Notes: a model not told the origin generated them from the letters alone. A DNA stretch of 64,000 nt from Opitutaceae bacterium (GCA_003164715.1 PLTZ01000078.1:1-64000), one strand, 5' to 3'; numbered from the stretch's first letter, positions 27,871 to 36,821 are shown. Made by a program: numbers and translations.

Positions 27871-29534
27871 AGGCCGGCGGTCGCGGCGGCGGGTCTCTGT
27901 CCCTCGAGGATCAGCCGGCGCCTGAAGCCGCGGACGTGCCGGATCTTCACCAGGGCGACGCAGATGATGCCGAAAAGGTTGGACGAGTACGCGGCCAGCA
28001 GGTTCGGCTCGATGACGCCGACCACCTGCAGGACGAGGGCCGCGGCGGTGCCCATCATCCCGACGTACAGGCCGCTGTCGAAGAGGTTCTCTTCGTTCTC
28101 CATGAGCCGGAGCTTCAGGAGGGGCGGGGCGTCCTGGATTTCGATCTCCCTGATCTTGCGGAGGCAGGCCATGTACATCGCGACCTGCAGGCCGGCGAAT
28201 ATGCCGATAGAGACGAGTGTGGAGGTTTCCATAGTGACCGGTGTTGAGGGTTGGGCGGTTTCAGTTCGGGTAGCCGCGGCCGCGAGCATCGGGATCACCA
28301 GGTGCACGCGGTATTCCGAGGCAGGGGCGGCCTTCAGCAGGAAGGGTTCGGTGGCGACGATCAGGAGCGCCGCCATCACGACGGCGAGGACCCCCGAGCG
28401 CACATGCTGGTGCGGGCCCGCCGAGGGTCCGCCCGCGGGCGACACGACCCAGAGGTCGAGGCCGCGCAGGAGCAGGTAGAGCCCGAGGATGTAGCCCGCA
28501 TACTTGAGGGAGAGCATGAACCGCGGGTGCTCGAGCACGAGCGCCGCCGCGGCGCCCATGGCGGGCCCGGGCGACCGGTTGACCGGCACCTCGCGCTGCA
28601 GGAGCAGGTTGACCGCGCCCTGTCCGTCGGTGAGCGCGAGGCGGAGGTCCTCGGAGCCGGCCCTGCCGTAGCGGATGAGGTACGAGGCGACCCTGTCCGC
28701 GGAGTTCGAGAGCAGCGCGGCGGAGTAGATGAAAGGCAGCTGGTCGGGCGCCACACGGCTTAGGTGCGCGTATTCCCCGACCGTGCGCACGCTCTGCGTC
28801 CTCCGGACGAGCTCGCAGAGCTGCGTCCAGTCTAGGCGGCGTCCGAGTGAAAGCAGGTCGATATAGAAGCCCTCGAGGTCGCCCAGCTCGCCGCGCTGGA
28901 CCGCAACCTCGGCGAGGGCGCGCACCTCGCGCTGGAGGGTCGGCGACAGGTGCTCGCCCTGGTAGAGGAGGCCCGTGAGGAGGATGAGGGCGTCCAGCGG
29001 CTGGCCGCCCGGGCGCGCCGCCGGGACAAACCTGCCGGTCTTCGCCACGTCGCGGGTCCTGAGGATCGCCTGGACGCCCACGGAGCCGGAGTTCGCCAGG
29101 TAGGAGCGGACGGTCTCGCGCGCGTGCTCCGGGATGAGGAAGGTCACGACCGGGGTGCTCGAGGTGCGCGCCGTCTTCTGGCGCAGGTTGAAGAGGGGAT
29201 CGAGGGCCGGGTCCCACCCGCCCCAGGCCGCGAGGGCGGGCTGCCGGGAGGTGAACTGGTCCAGGGCGCGCTCGAGGCCGGCCGCGCGCGGGTCGTCCAC
29301 GGCCTTGGCCGTCTCAAGGAGGAACCGGGCGGGCCCGATCTTCTCCGAGTCCACGAGGTCCCGCCCGAACGCGGCGACCGAGGGGGTTCCGTCGCCGGCG
29401 GAACGCAGCAGCCCCTTGCTGACGGATTTCAGGCTCACCGGCAGGAGCCACGCGAGCACCGCTACGACCGCGCCCACGAAGACGAGCGCGGGCGCGGATG
29501 CAGGGGTGTGCCGGGGGTCCTGGCTTGGGATCAT
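27867..29534 (-). CDS. multi-pass membrane protein with MotA/TolQ/ExbB-like C-terminal half
   Basis: The 555-residue protein has predicted membrane helices near 14-34, 341-358, 380-398, 438-458, 487-507 and 511-531, with a 300-residue helical soluble region between the first two. The last two helices read LYVGMMGTAAALVLQVVGV and AAYSSNLFGIICVALVK and end in a basic R-x-x-R-G-F-R-R-R segment. This parallels the G-x-x-G-T-v-x-g and A-l-x-T-t-x-x-G-l-x-v-A-i helices of the MotA/TolQ/ExbB channel family. The next gene encodes a one-helix protein with an intramembrane Asp, the expected partner. Conservative label: membrane protein of unknown function, possibly an ion channel subunit. Confidence 0.68.
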   Translation of the reverse strand: MIPSQDPRHTPASAPALVFVGAVVAVLAWLLPVSLKSVSKGLLRSAGDGTPSVAAFGRDLVDSEKIGPARFLLETAKAVDDPRAAGLERALDQFTSRQPALAAWGGWDPALDPLFNLRQKTARTSSTPVVTFLIPEHARETVRSYLANSGSVGVQAILRTRDVAKTGRFVPAARPGGQPLDALILLTGLLYQGEHLSPTLQREVRALAEVAVQRGELGDLEGFYIDLLSLGRRLDWTQLCELVRRTQSVRTVGEYAHLSRVAPDQLPFIYSAALLSNSADRVASYLIRYGRAGSEDLRLALTDGQGAVNLLLQREVPVNRSPGPAMGAAAALVLEHPRFMLSLKYAGYILGLYLLLRGLDLWVVSPAGGPSAGPHQHVRSGVLAVVMAALLIVATEPFLLKAAPASEYRVHLVIPMLAAAATRTETAQPSTPVTMETSTLVSIGIFAGLQVAMYMACLRKIREIEIQDAPPLLKLRLMENEENLFDSGLYVGMMGTAAALVLQVVGVIEPNLLAAYSSNLFGIICVALVKIRHVRGFRRRLILEGQRPAAATAGL

Positions 29535-29602
29535 TAGCTAATCGAAAGTATTGATTTGCGGGCCCGAATGCGGGCGACCACGCTGCGTATTCTCACCGAC
29601 CG
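29535..29602. promoter_or_regulatory. divergent promoter region between the stator-like pair and def
   Basis: This 68-base gap separates two divergent starts (ATG at 29534 on the minus strand and at 29603 on the plus strand) and must hold both promoters. It is locally AT-rich at its left end (AGCTAATCGAAAGTATTGATTT). No clear -35/-10 pair or operator can be defined by eye. Confidence 0.4.
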
Positions 29603-30181
29603 ATGTCCCTGGAAATTGTTCACTACAACGATCCAGTTTTGCGTAAGAAAGGCGAGAAAATCACCGCATTCGATGATGCGCTCGCCTTTCTTGCGGACCG
29701 GATGACCGAGGCCATGCACGAGGCGCACGGCATCGGCCTTGCCGCCCAGCAGGTCGGGCGCGCCCTCCAGCTCTTCGTGGTCGACCTGCGCGAGACGGAG
29801 GTGGAATTCGACTGGAAGATCGACGGGGCGAAGACGCCGCTCGAGCTCTTCATGCCGATGGTGGTCGCCAACCCCAAGGTCACCGTCGCTCGGAAGACCC
29901 CGACCGTATCCCTGGAAGAGGGCTGCCTGTCGTTCCCCGAGATCCGGGGCGATGTGGTGCGGGCCGAAGCGATTTCCGCGAAGTTCCAGGATGCGGCCGG
30001 GCTCCAGCACACCCTCGAGTGCACGGGGCTGTTCGCCCGGTGCATGCTCCACGAGGCCGACCACGTGAACGGCATCCTCTTCATCGACCGGATGGACAAG
30101 GTGGTGCGCGCCACGGTTGACGAGGCCGTCAAGGCGCTGGCGAAGAGCACCAAGGCCGCGCGCGCGGCCGCGACGAAATGA
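29603..30181 (+). CDS. def: peptide deformylase
   Basis: Def removes the formyl group from the N-terminal methionine of nascent proteins using a bound metal. The 192-residue protein has all three motifs: GIGLAAQQ (43-50), EEGCLSFP with metal ligand Cys108, and HEADH with His150, catalytic Glu151 and His154. The third motif reads CMLHEADHVNG where most enzymes have QHExDHLxG; the essential residues are kept. A short insertion around residues 65-84 lengthens the protein slightly. The stop overlaps the next start (ATGA at 30178). Confidence 0.94.
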   Translation: MSLEIVHYNDPVLRKKGEKITAFDDALAFLADRMTEAMHEAHGIGLAAQQVGRALQLFVVDLRETEVEFDWKIDGAKTPLELFMPMVVANPKVTVARKTPTVSLEEGCLSFPEIRGDVVRAEAISAKFQDAAGLQHTLECTGLFARCMLHEADHVNGILFIDRMDKVVRATVDEAVKALAKSTKAARAAATK

Positions 30182-30717
30182 GCATCGCGACCCGGACGGG
30201 GGACAAGGGCTCGACAGGCCTGCTCCACGGCCAGCGCGTGCCGAAGAACCATCCTCAGATCGAGGCGGTCGGCGCCTTCGACGAGCTCAACGTCGAGGTC
30301 GGGGCGGCCCGGCTCGCCTCCAGGAGCCCGGCGACGAGGAAACTCCTGGCGGGGGTCCAGGGCCTGCTGGTCGCCGTCATGGGCGAGATCGCCTGCGCGC
30401 AGGAGGACGCTTGCGCCCACGCCTCGTCCAAGTTCGCGCGGCTGTCCGAGGGGGACCTGCGCCGCCTCGACGAGTTCCTGGCGGCGCTGGAGTCTAAGGG
30501 CCTTCGCCTGGAGGGCTGGGCCACTCCCGGGGCAAACGCCGCCGCCGTCGCGTTCGACAGGGCCCGCGTCGCGGCCCGCCGGGCCGAGCGGCGGCTCGCC
30601 GCCCTCAGCGCCGCGGGACGGGCGGTGCGGCCGCTCGCGTTCCAGTGGATCAACCGGCTCTCCGACGTCCTCTGGCTGCTGGCCCGGGAGGCCGAAACGC
30701 GGGCGGGGACCCGGTGA
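30178..30717 (+). CDS. cob(I)yrinic acid a,c-diamide adenosyltransferase (PduO type)
   Basis: This ATP:corrinoid adenosyltransferase makes adenosylcobalamin from cob(I)alamin. The 179 residues have the ATP-binding N-terminus TRTGDKGSTGLL (5-16), EAVGAFDELN (29-38), the R-x-x-x-R-R-A-E motif (130-137) and NRLSDVLW (159-166), as in PduO/MMAB enzymes. It is translationally coupled to def, and the next gene on the strand encodes a DUF6580 membrane protein, which may be linked to corrinoid uptake. Confidence 0.92.
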   Translation: MSIATRTGDKGSTGLLHGQRVPKNHPQIEAVGAFDELNVEVGAARLASRSPATRKLLAGVQGLLVAVMGEIACAQEDACAHASSKFARLSEGDLRRLDEFLAALESKGLRLEGWATPGANAAAVAFDRARVAARRAERRLAALSAAGRAVRPLAFQWINRLSDVLWLLAREAETRAGTR

Positions 30718-30872
30718 TCCCCCCCGAGGCCGAGGCGGGCGCGGCGCACAGAAGCTCCACGGCTGCCGGCCAGTAGCGCCGCGAATGGCGGGGGACCGCG
30801 CCATTTTGGGACACCGCCGGCAACCGGGAACGCTTGAAATCGGCCGCGCTTCCACACAGATTTTCTTTTCCT

Positions 30873-31454
30873 ATGCCGTCCGCACTATTGGTTCTTGTCC
30901 TCGCCGCAGGGTGGCGCGTGTTCACGCTCTACGTTCCCGCGCTCAGCAATTTCTCGCCGGTGATGGCCCTCGCCTTCTGCGCGGGCGTCTACACGCGCAA
31001 TAGGTGGATGTGGCTGGCGCCGCTTGCCGCGCTCGTCGTCTCGGACCTGTACATCGACCACTACTACGCGACCGTCTACCACTACGAGTGGGGCGTGGGC
31101 GGCGCGGCGAGCCGGATCGTCTGCTTCATGGCCGCGATCGGGCTCGGAGTCGCCGTTTCCGGCAGGCGCAACTGGCTCAACCTCTTCGGCGGGGCGCTCG
31201 CCGGATCCGTCCTCTTCTACCTCGTGACGAACACGGTGTCCTGGTTCGGGGACCTCGGGTACGCCCACGACATGGCCGGCTGGTGGCAGGCGGTCACGGT
31301 GGGCCATCCCCAGTTTTTCCCGACGCTGTTCTTCTTCAGGAACACGCTCGTGAGCGACCTGCTCTTCACCGGGGGCTTCGCCCTCGCGATGGAGTACGCC
31401 TCCCTGCGGCGGGGCGACCACAGCCTCCTCGGGCTAAAGCAGGTCGGCCGCTAG
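30873..31454 (+). CDS. DUF6580-type integral membrane protein, putative transporter component
   Basis: The 193-residue protein has five to six hydrophobic segments (about 2-18, 25-40, 43-60, 82-100, 108-128, 160-180). Conserved-looking features are NFSPVMALAFCAGVYT near the N-terminus and NTVSWFGDLGYAHDMAGW before the last helices, a pattern I associate with DUF6580 (ECF S-component-like putative transporters). The ATG at 30873 precedes the first helix; an upstream TTG at 30834 is in frame. The 3' end overlaps the convergent phoH gene by 21 bases. The neighbouring adenosyltransferase suggests a corrinoid role (inferred). The 155 bases upstream contain GC-rich hairpins but no convincing riboswitch. 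Confidence 0.75.
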   Translation: MPSALLVLVLAAGWRVFTLYVPALSNFSPVMALAFCAGVYTRNRWMWLAPLAALVVSDLYIDHYYATVYHYEWGVGGAASRIVCFMAAIGLGVAVSGRRNWLNLFGGALAGSVLFYLVTNTVSWFGDLGYAHDMAGWWQAVTVGHPQFFPTLFFFRNTLVSDLLFTGGFALAMEYASLRRGDHSLLGLKQVGR

Positions 31455-32969
31455 CTCGGCGAGCTCCGAGCGCTCGCCCTTCTTCAGGGTGACGTGGGCC
31501 GCGATGGACTGCCCCTTCATCCGGTTGTGGCAGTAGACGAGGCCGTTGCTGCGCGAGTCGACGTAGGGATTGTCGATCTGCGCGGGATCACCGATGAGGA
31601 TGATCTTGGAGCCCTCGGAGATGCGCGTGATCACGGTCTTCACCTCGTGCGGCGTCAGCTGCTGCGCCTCGTCCAGGATGAAGAACCTCCTCGCGATCGA
31701 GCGGCCGCGGATGAAGCAGAGCGCCTCGATTTCGACCAGCCCGCTCTTCAGCAGCCGCTCGTAGGGCTTCGTCATCCCGAGGGTCCCGTGGTTCGCGTGG
31801 TTGCCGTTCAACGCCTGCGGCGGGCTCATCGAGGCCATCATGTTGTCGCGCTTCCAGCGCTTCTTCTTGGAGACCTTCTTTGACGCGAACTGCGGCTCCT
31901 TTGGCGGCTTGGAGGGGATGAGGACCTCGAGGGCGTCGTAGTAGGGCTGGAGCCACGGCTTCATCTTCTCGTCGAGCGTCCCGGGAAGGAACCCGATGTC
32001 CTTACCGAGCGCGATCACGGGGCGCGAGATGGAGACGCCGTCGTAGCGGGAGTTCTCGTCGAGCGTCTGGTGGAGCGCGCACGCGGTCGAGAGCAGCGTC
32101 TTGCCGGTGCCGGCCTTCCCGAAGCAGGTGAGCATGTGGATGCTGTCGTCGAGGAGCGCGTCCATCAGGAACTGCTGCTCCAGGTTGCGCGCGCGGATCG
32201 GGATCCCTCCGGGCGCCTTGACGAACTCCGGGATCTTCAGCCGCTGCACGACACTGTCCCCGTAGTAGCGCGCGGGCATCGTCTTGCCCTCGTCGGAGCG
32301 CAGGAGGACGTACTCGTTCTGGTAGAGCTGCCGCGCCGACTTCGCGTCGATCTCGAACTCGCCCTCGGAGCAGAAGCGCTGCAGCTCGTAGATCGAGAGC
32401 GGGATCTCGCGGTAGCTCGCCTCGTCGACGTCCTCCGGAACCTTGTCCGTCAGGTAATCCTCGGACTCGAGTCCGACCGCGCGGGCCTTCAGCTGCACGT
32501 TCACGTCCTTTGTGACGAGCACCGTCGGCGGCGGGAACCGCTCCTGGACGAAGAGGGCCGAGGCTATGATCCGGTTGTCCTGCTTCGAGAGGTCCGGAAG
32601 CACCGCCCGCAGCCGCTCCATCGCCGGGGAGTGCTTGCCGGGCTCCATCAGGTAGGGGTTGATGATGACCGAGAGGGTGCCCCCGTTCGGAAGCTCGACC
32701 CCCTCGTGCATGGAGCGCGAGTCGGGAAGCAGGTCCTGGAGGATCCGGTGCACGCGTCGGGCGTTTCGCCCGCGCTCCGTCGACTGCTCGGTCTTGATGG
32801 AATCGAGCTCCTCTAGGACCTCCACCGGGATGACCAGGTTGTTGTCCTGGAAATTGTAAATCGATTGCGGGTCGTGCAGGAGGACATTCGTATCCAGCAC
32901 GAACGTCTTTACCTTTGCCGTAACCCTTATCCGCGAGTTGGGGGCAGTGACCCCGCGCGTGTTATCCAT
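31434..32969 (-). CDS. PIN domain-PhoH family ATPase/ribonuclease-helicase protein
   Basis: The 511-residue protein fuses an N-terminal PIN domain (about 20-165; FVLDTNVLLHDP with Asp26, later Asp in SKQDNRI and VTKDVNVQ) to a C-terminal PhoH-like ATPase (about 260-511). The ATPase has Walker A GKAGTGKT (284-291) and Walker B FFILDEAQ (429-436), followed by GDPAQIDNP. Proteins of this PhoH2-like type cleave and unwind RNA in the cytoplasm. A lysine/arginine-rich insertion (about 364-374, KKVSKKKRWKR) lies between the two Walker motifs and may contact nucleic acid. The ATG at 32969 sits in a locally AT-rich promoter area. Confidence 0.92.
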   Translation of the reverse strand: MDNTRGVTAPNSRIRVTAKVKTFVLDTNVLLHDPQSIYNFQDNNLVIPVEVLEELDSIKTEQSTERGRNARRVHRILQDLLPDSRSMHEGVELPNGGTLSVIINPYLMEPGKHSPAMERLRAVLPDLSKQDNRIIASALFVQERFPPPTVLVTKDVNVQLKARAVGLESEDYLTDKVPEDVDEASYREIPLSIYELQRFCSEGEFEIDAKSARQLYQNEYVLLRSDEGKTMPARYYGDSVVQRLKIPEFVKAPGGIPIRARNLEQQFLMDALLDDSIHMLTCFGKAGTGKTLLSTACALHQTLDENSRYDGVSISRPVIALGKDIGFLPGTLDEKMKPWLQPYYDALEVLIPSKPPKEPQFASKKVSKKKRWKRDNMMASMSPPQALNGNHANHGTLGMTKPYERLLKSGLVEIEALCFIRGRSIARRFFILDEAQQLTPHEVKTVITRISEGSKIILIGDPAQIDNPYVDSRSNGLVYCHNRMKGQSIAAHVTLKKGERSELAELAADLL

Positions 32970-33057
32970 TTATAAGGTTGGGAGTATCCTGTGAATAAGT
33001 GAGCACATACCCACCCCTATGTCCATCGAAGAATAAGGCTTGTTGTGTTACAAACAA

Positions 33058-33071
33058 GGGCAGGCCTGCCC
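33058..33071. promoter_or_regulatory. 14-base perfect palindrome upstream of phoH
   Basis: GGGCAGGCCTGCCC is a perfect palindrome, about 90 bases upstream of the phoH ATG and 115 bases beyond the end of the FG-GAP gene. It has no loop, so a protein-binding site is likelier than a hairpin. The rest of the 216-base gap (32970-33185) shows no gene. Confidence 0.35.
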
Positions 33072-33185
33072 CTTAGAGACACTTGCTAGGCCATTGCAAC
33101 CCCAATGTGCCCGCCGGTCTGGACCCTTGGCTCATGTGCGCAGTCCCGGCTTGCAAGGGTGGCTTTTGGTGCGCTTTAGCGCGGC

Positions 33186-36100
33186 TTATGCAGACGAAGC
33201 GGAGAGGGTCAGGGTCGCCGACCCCGGCGAAAAGCCGTGCTGCGTTTCGGCGCCCGAGGGCCACCGCACGCGGATGCGCCGAGGGGGATTGCGCTCGCTC
33301 CAGCCAAAAAAGCACGCGGCCGCGGACTGCGAACAGTAGCCCGAGCCGGCGTACACCTCGCCCACCTGGAGGGAACCGTCGCCGAGCTCGACCGCGATGC
33401 GGGCACCGGCGGCCGTCGGGTTGCCGGGCGCGCCGCGGAGCCTGACGCAGAGCGAATGGCGGCCGGCGACTGCGTTGTTCCGAAAGGCGAGCGTCGTGCT
33501 GTTGTTGCGGGTGACGAGGAAGTCGGGCCAGCCGTCATGGTCCAGGTCGACCACCGCGAGGGCCTTGGCGTCGCCGGGCACGACCAGGTTGCTTTCAGCC
33601 GCCGGGACGGGCGTGAATCCGCCGCGGCCGTCGCCGCGCAGCAGCTGGCCGAGACCCCCGTCGAAGCGGCCGACGCTCGGGATCGGCGCGTAGGAGTTCT
33701 GCACGGCGTAAATGTCGGCGCGGCCGTCGCCGTCAAAATCCCCGGCGGCCAGTCCCTGAAACGGCGAGAGCTGCGCCATCCGGGGAAGGGGCTCGAAGCG
33801 GTACGTGCCGTCGGACTGGCTGAGGAACACCCCGCTCCGGAACTCCGTGGCGGCAAGACGCTGAGCCGCCGCGAGCTTATCCTCGCCCAGGATCTCCCCG
33901 AGCGTCGCCCGGGCGTAATAGTCGTTGCGCTGATAGCGCCTCAGGACCTGGGGAATCGAGGCCCCGAGATCCCGGCGGGTGCGCCGCGGATAGATCCGGT
34001 CCCCCTCGTAGTACGCCTCAACGAGCTGGCGGTCGCCGTCGCCCTTGAAATCCCCGTAGTAGATCAGCGCGGGATGCTCCCGGGTCGCGCCGTACGGCGT
34101 GTTGAGGCCCACGTTGCCGACCACGTAGTCCATCCTGCCGTCGCCGTTGAAATCGGCGGCGGCGATGGAGGTCCACCATCCCACGCCGGCCGCGGAGAAG
34201 CCCGCCCGGTCGCTCCAGTCCTCGAGGCGCCTGCCGCGGTCGTTGTGGAAATACCTCACCGCGCCCCATTCGAGCGCCAGCAGGAGGTCGGGCCAGCCGT
34301 CCCCATCGACGTCGCTCCACAGTGCGCCGGTCACCATGCCGACCTCCCGAAGCGCGGGCGCCACCTGCTCGGTGACATCGTCAAACCTGCCGCCGCGGTT
34401 GGCCCACAGTGCGCTCCTGGGGGCCGTCGGGTACTGGCCCGGCACGACGCGTCCGCCGAGAAAGAGGCCGAGGCGGCCGCTGCGGTCGAAGTCGGCGGCG
34501 GCCGCGGCGCCGGCGCTCACCGGAAACGGGGGAAGCGCGCCCGCGGGAGCCGGCCTGAAGCCGCCCCGGCTGTCGTTCAGGAAGAGCCTCGGCTGGTAGT
34601 CGGCCGAGTCGGCGGGAAGGATGCTGCCGGCCTTTGTCACCAGCAGGTCTGAGGCCCCGTCGCCGTCGGCGTCAAAGAGGAGGACGGGCCCGTCGTTGAG
34701 CGTTTCCCCGGTGGACGGCAGGCCGGAGCCGCGGCCCGTGAACCCCGCCACGCCCGCGATGAGGATCCGCGCGGGATCCGTGGGCGTGCCCCCGAGCACG
34801 GCGTCGTCCCTCCCGTCGCCGTTCAGGTCGCCGACCGCGAGCGCAGGACCCCTCCTGTTCAGGCGCACCGGCAGGAGCGGCTGCTGGACCAGCTCGTCGA
34901 CCTGGGTCTCACGGGAGAGGAGCGAGAAGCCGGCCGCGAAGCTCGCGTCCGAGAACTGACCCGGGGAGGCCTCCCTGGGCGGCGCCGGCGAAACGGGAGC
35001 GGAGGGTTCGGTGACCGTGAACCGCCGGTCGGCGGGCAGGTCCGAGAAACTCTGGACGTGCCCGCTCGGCCACGAGACGACCAGGCGCCTGATCCTCGTT
35101 TCCCCCCCGAGGCCGAAGTGCAGGACCGGCTCGGAGCTGGAAAGGACGCCGCGGGCGAGCACGAGCGCGCGGACCTGCGAGCCCGAATCCGTTTCGACGC
35201 GCACGGTCGAGCCGACGCCGAACCGGTTCGAACGCGTTCCGCGCAGCGCGACGAGGACGCTGTGACCCGCATCCGCGTCGTTTCGCATGAGCGTGACCCC
35301 CCCCTCGTAGTTCGCATACACCAGGTCGAGGTTGCCGTCGCCGTCCAAGTCGCCGAACGCCGAGCCGAAGCTGATGCCCCTTTGGTCCAGCCCCCAGGCG
35401 GCGCTGACGTCCTCGAAGCGCAGGTCCCCCATGTTCCGGAACGCGAGGTGCTGCTCGACAAGCGGCGGGCTCGCCTTGTCGATGCGCACCTTCTCGCTGA
35501 GGGTCTCCGCGAGCTCCTTGCGCGCGTTCAGGTCCGCGTTGTGCAGCTCGCGGTTCATCCCGTTGGTCACGAAGAGGTCCAGCCGGCCGTCGTTGTCCAG
35601 GTCCTCAAGGCGCGGCGACCAGGTCCAGTCGGTCGCGGAGAGGCCCGCGAGGCACGCCGCCTCCAGGCAGCGGCCCTTCCCCGTGTTGATGAAGAGCGCG
35701 TTTCGCATGTACTGAGGGGCGGCCGCCGAGTCGTCGGGAGGGTCCGTGAGCAGGGCTCGCGTCAGGGCCATCCCCCGCTGGTCCTTCTGATGGGTGGTCG
35801 GCGCCATCTCGGCGACAAACAGGTCGATCAGCCCGTCGTTGTTCACGTCGCCCTGGTCCGAGCCCATCGAGGAATAGGTCGTGTGCGGCACCACCGCATC
35901 GAGGGTGTCGGTGAAAGTCCCGTCGCGGTTGTTGTGATAGAGCTTGTCCGGCGTCGCGAAATCGTTCGCCACGTAGAGGTCCGGCCAGCCGTCCCCGTCG
36001 TAGTCCCACCACGCGGCGGAATGCCCCTGGGCCTCCCCGCTGATCCCTGCCCGCGCGGTCACGTCGGTGAACGTGCCGTCGCCGTTGTTGTGGAAGAGGT

Positions 36101-36821
36101 AGTCGCTCTGGCCGTTCGGGCGGCTGGAGTCCAGGATGTTGGTCTGGATGAAGACGTCCAGGAAGCCGTCGCGGTCATAGTCGCAGAAGGCCGCCATGAC
36201 GGACGCGTCGGTGACCGCGAGCCCCCGGGCCTGGGCCTCCTCCTTGAACGTGCCGTCGCCCTGGTTGATGTAGAGGAGGTTCGGGGCCCCGTAACGGCAG
36301 ACGTAGATGTCGAGGAGCCCGTTGTTGTCCACGTCCACGAACGTCGCGCCCTGCTTCCAAATCCCCGCCGCCTTCCCCTTGTCGCCGACCCCGGCCCGCT
36401 CCGTCACGTCCTCGAACCTCCAATTGCCCAGGTTGCGGAACAGCCGGCAGCTCCTGGTCTTGCTCACGACGAAGATGTCCGGCCGCCCGTCCCCGTCGTA
36501 GTCGCCGATCGCGATTCCCGTGCCGAGCTCGCCGTTCTCTATCTCGTAGTTGAGGGCCCCCCACATCCTCGGGTCGTCATAGGGGTTCTCCGTGACCACC
36601 CCGGTCTCCTGCGGCGAGAGCAGCTTGAACATCGTCGGGCCCAGGCGGCCCCGGCGCGGGGCCAGGGGCTGCTCTGCGATCGAGCCCCCGGACCCGGGCG
36701 CCCCCGCTTGCGGCGACGCACCGGCCGCAGCCGGCGCGAGCCCTCCGAGGAGGGATAAGGGCCGGCCCATGAGCACAACCCCGCCGGCCGCGACGGTCCT
36801 TATGAATCGCTTGCGGTTCAC
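33186..36821 (-). CDS. large exported FG-GAP/VCBS repeat protein with two UnbV/ASPIC domains
   Basis: The 1211-residue protein opens with a Tat-like or Sec export signal (MNRKRFIRTVAAGGVVLMG). It then carries two tandem arrays of FG-GAP/VCBS beta-propeller units recognised by D-x-D-x-D-G-x-x-D repeats (GDYDGDGRPDIFV, DYDRDGFLDVF, DYDGDGWPDLYV, DLDGDGNLDLV, DFNGDGRMDYVV and others), which bind calcium. Each array ends in a UnbV/ASPIC domain (about 519-605 and 1120-1205, both with VSWPSG or VRWPSG). The architecture is thus duplicated: propeller-ASPIC, propeller-ASPIC. Family members are cell-surface or secreted adhesion-like proteins with unknown ligands. GTG start at 36821 begins the export signal. 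Confidence 0.87.
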   Translation of the reverse strand: MNRKRFIRTVAAGGVVLMGRPLSLLGGLAPAAAGASPQAGAPGSGGSIAEQPLAPRRGRLGPTMFKLLSPQETGVVTENPYDDPRMWGALNYEIENGELGTGIAIGDYDGDGRPDIFVVSKTRSCRLFRNLGNWRFEDVTERAGVGDKGKAAGIWKQGATFVDVDNNGLLDIYVCRYGAPNLLYINQGDGTFKEEAQARGLAVTDASVMAAFCDYDRDGFLDVFIQTNILDSSRPNGQSDYLFHNNGDGTFTDVTARAGISGEAQGHSAAWWDYDGDGWPDLYVANDFATPDKLYHNNRDGTFTDTLDAVVPHTTYSSMGSDQGDVNNDGLIDLFVAEMAPTTHQKDQRGMALTRALLTDPPDDSAAAPQYMRNALFINTGKGRCLEAACLAGLSATDWTWSPRLEDLDNDGRLDLFVTNGMNRELHNADLNARKELAETLSEKVRIDKASPPLVEQHLAFRNMGDLRFEDVSAAWGLDQRGISFGSAFGDLDGDGNLDLVYANYEGGVTLMRNDADAGHSVLVALRGTRSNRFGVGSTVRVETDSGSQVRALVLARGVLSSSEPVLHFGLGGETRIRRLVVSWPSGHVQSFSDLPADRRFTVTEPSAPVSPAPPREASPGQFSDASFAAGFSLLSRETQVDELVQQPLLPVRLNRRGPALAVGDLNGDGRDDAVLGGTPTDPARILIAGVAGFTGRGSGLPSTGETLNDGPVLLFDADGDGASDLLVTKAGSILPADSADYQPRLFLNDSRGGFRPAPAGALPPFPVSAGAAAAADFDRSGRLGLFLGGRVVPGQYPTAPRSALWANRGGRFDDVTEQVAPALREVGMVTGALWSDVDGDGWPDLLLALEWGAVRYFHNDRGRRLEDWSDRAGFSAAGVGWWTSIAAADFNGDGRMDYVVGNVGLNTPYGATREHPALIYYGDFKGDGDRQLVEAYYEGDRIYPRRTRRDLGASIPQVLRRYQRNDYYARATLGEILGEDKLAAAQRLAATEFRSGVFLSQSDGTYRFEPLPRMAQLSPFQGLAAGDFDGDGRADIYAVQNSYAPIPSVGRFDGGLGQLLRGDGRGGFTPVPAAESNLVVPGDAKALAVVDLDHDGWPDFLVTRNNSTTLAFRNNAVAGRHSLCVRLRGAPGNPTAAGARIAVELGDGSLQVGEVYAGSGYCSQSAAACFFGWSERNPPRRIRVRWPSGAETQHGFSPGSATLTLSASSA

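Noticed and set aside
26479-29534. Zorya-type anti-phage module for the MotA/MotB-like pair
   Set aside because: No ZorC/ZorD or ZorE gene is adjacent and the coiled coil lies in the wrong partner, so the defence label is not supported.
30718-30872. Possible cobalamin riboswitch between the adenosyltransferase and DUF6580 genes
   Set aside because: The minus strand has a GGTG...AAAAT...GCGGTCCCCGCC resemblance, but no gene follows on that strand. On the plus strand only a partial B12-box-like GACACCG is present without the conserved core, so I do not call it.
33237-36758. Long plus-strand open frames opposite the FG-GAP gene
   Set aside because: GC-rich codon structure leaves long antisense frames open; their products are Arg/Pro/Ala-rich and show no domain, while the minus strand has clear repeats.
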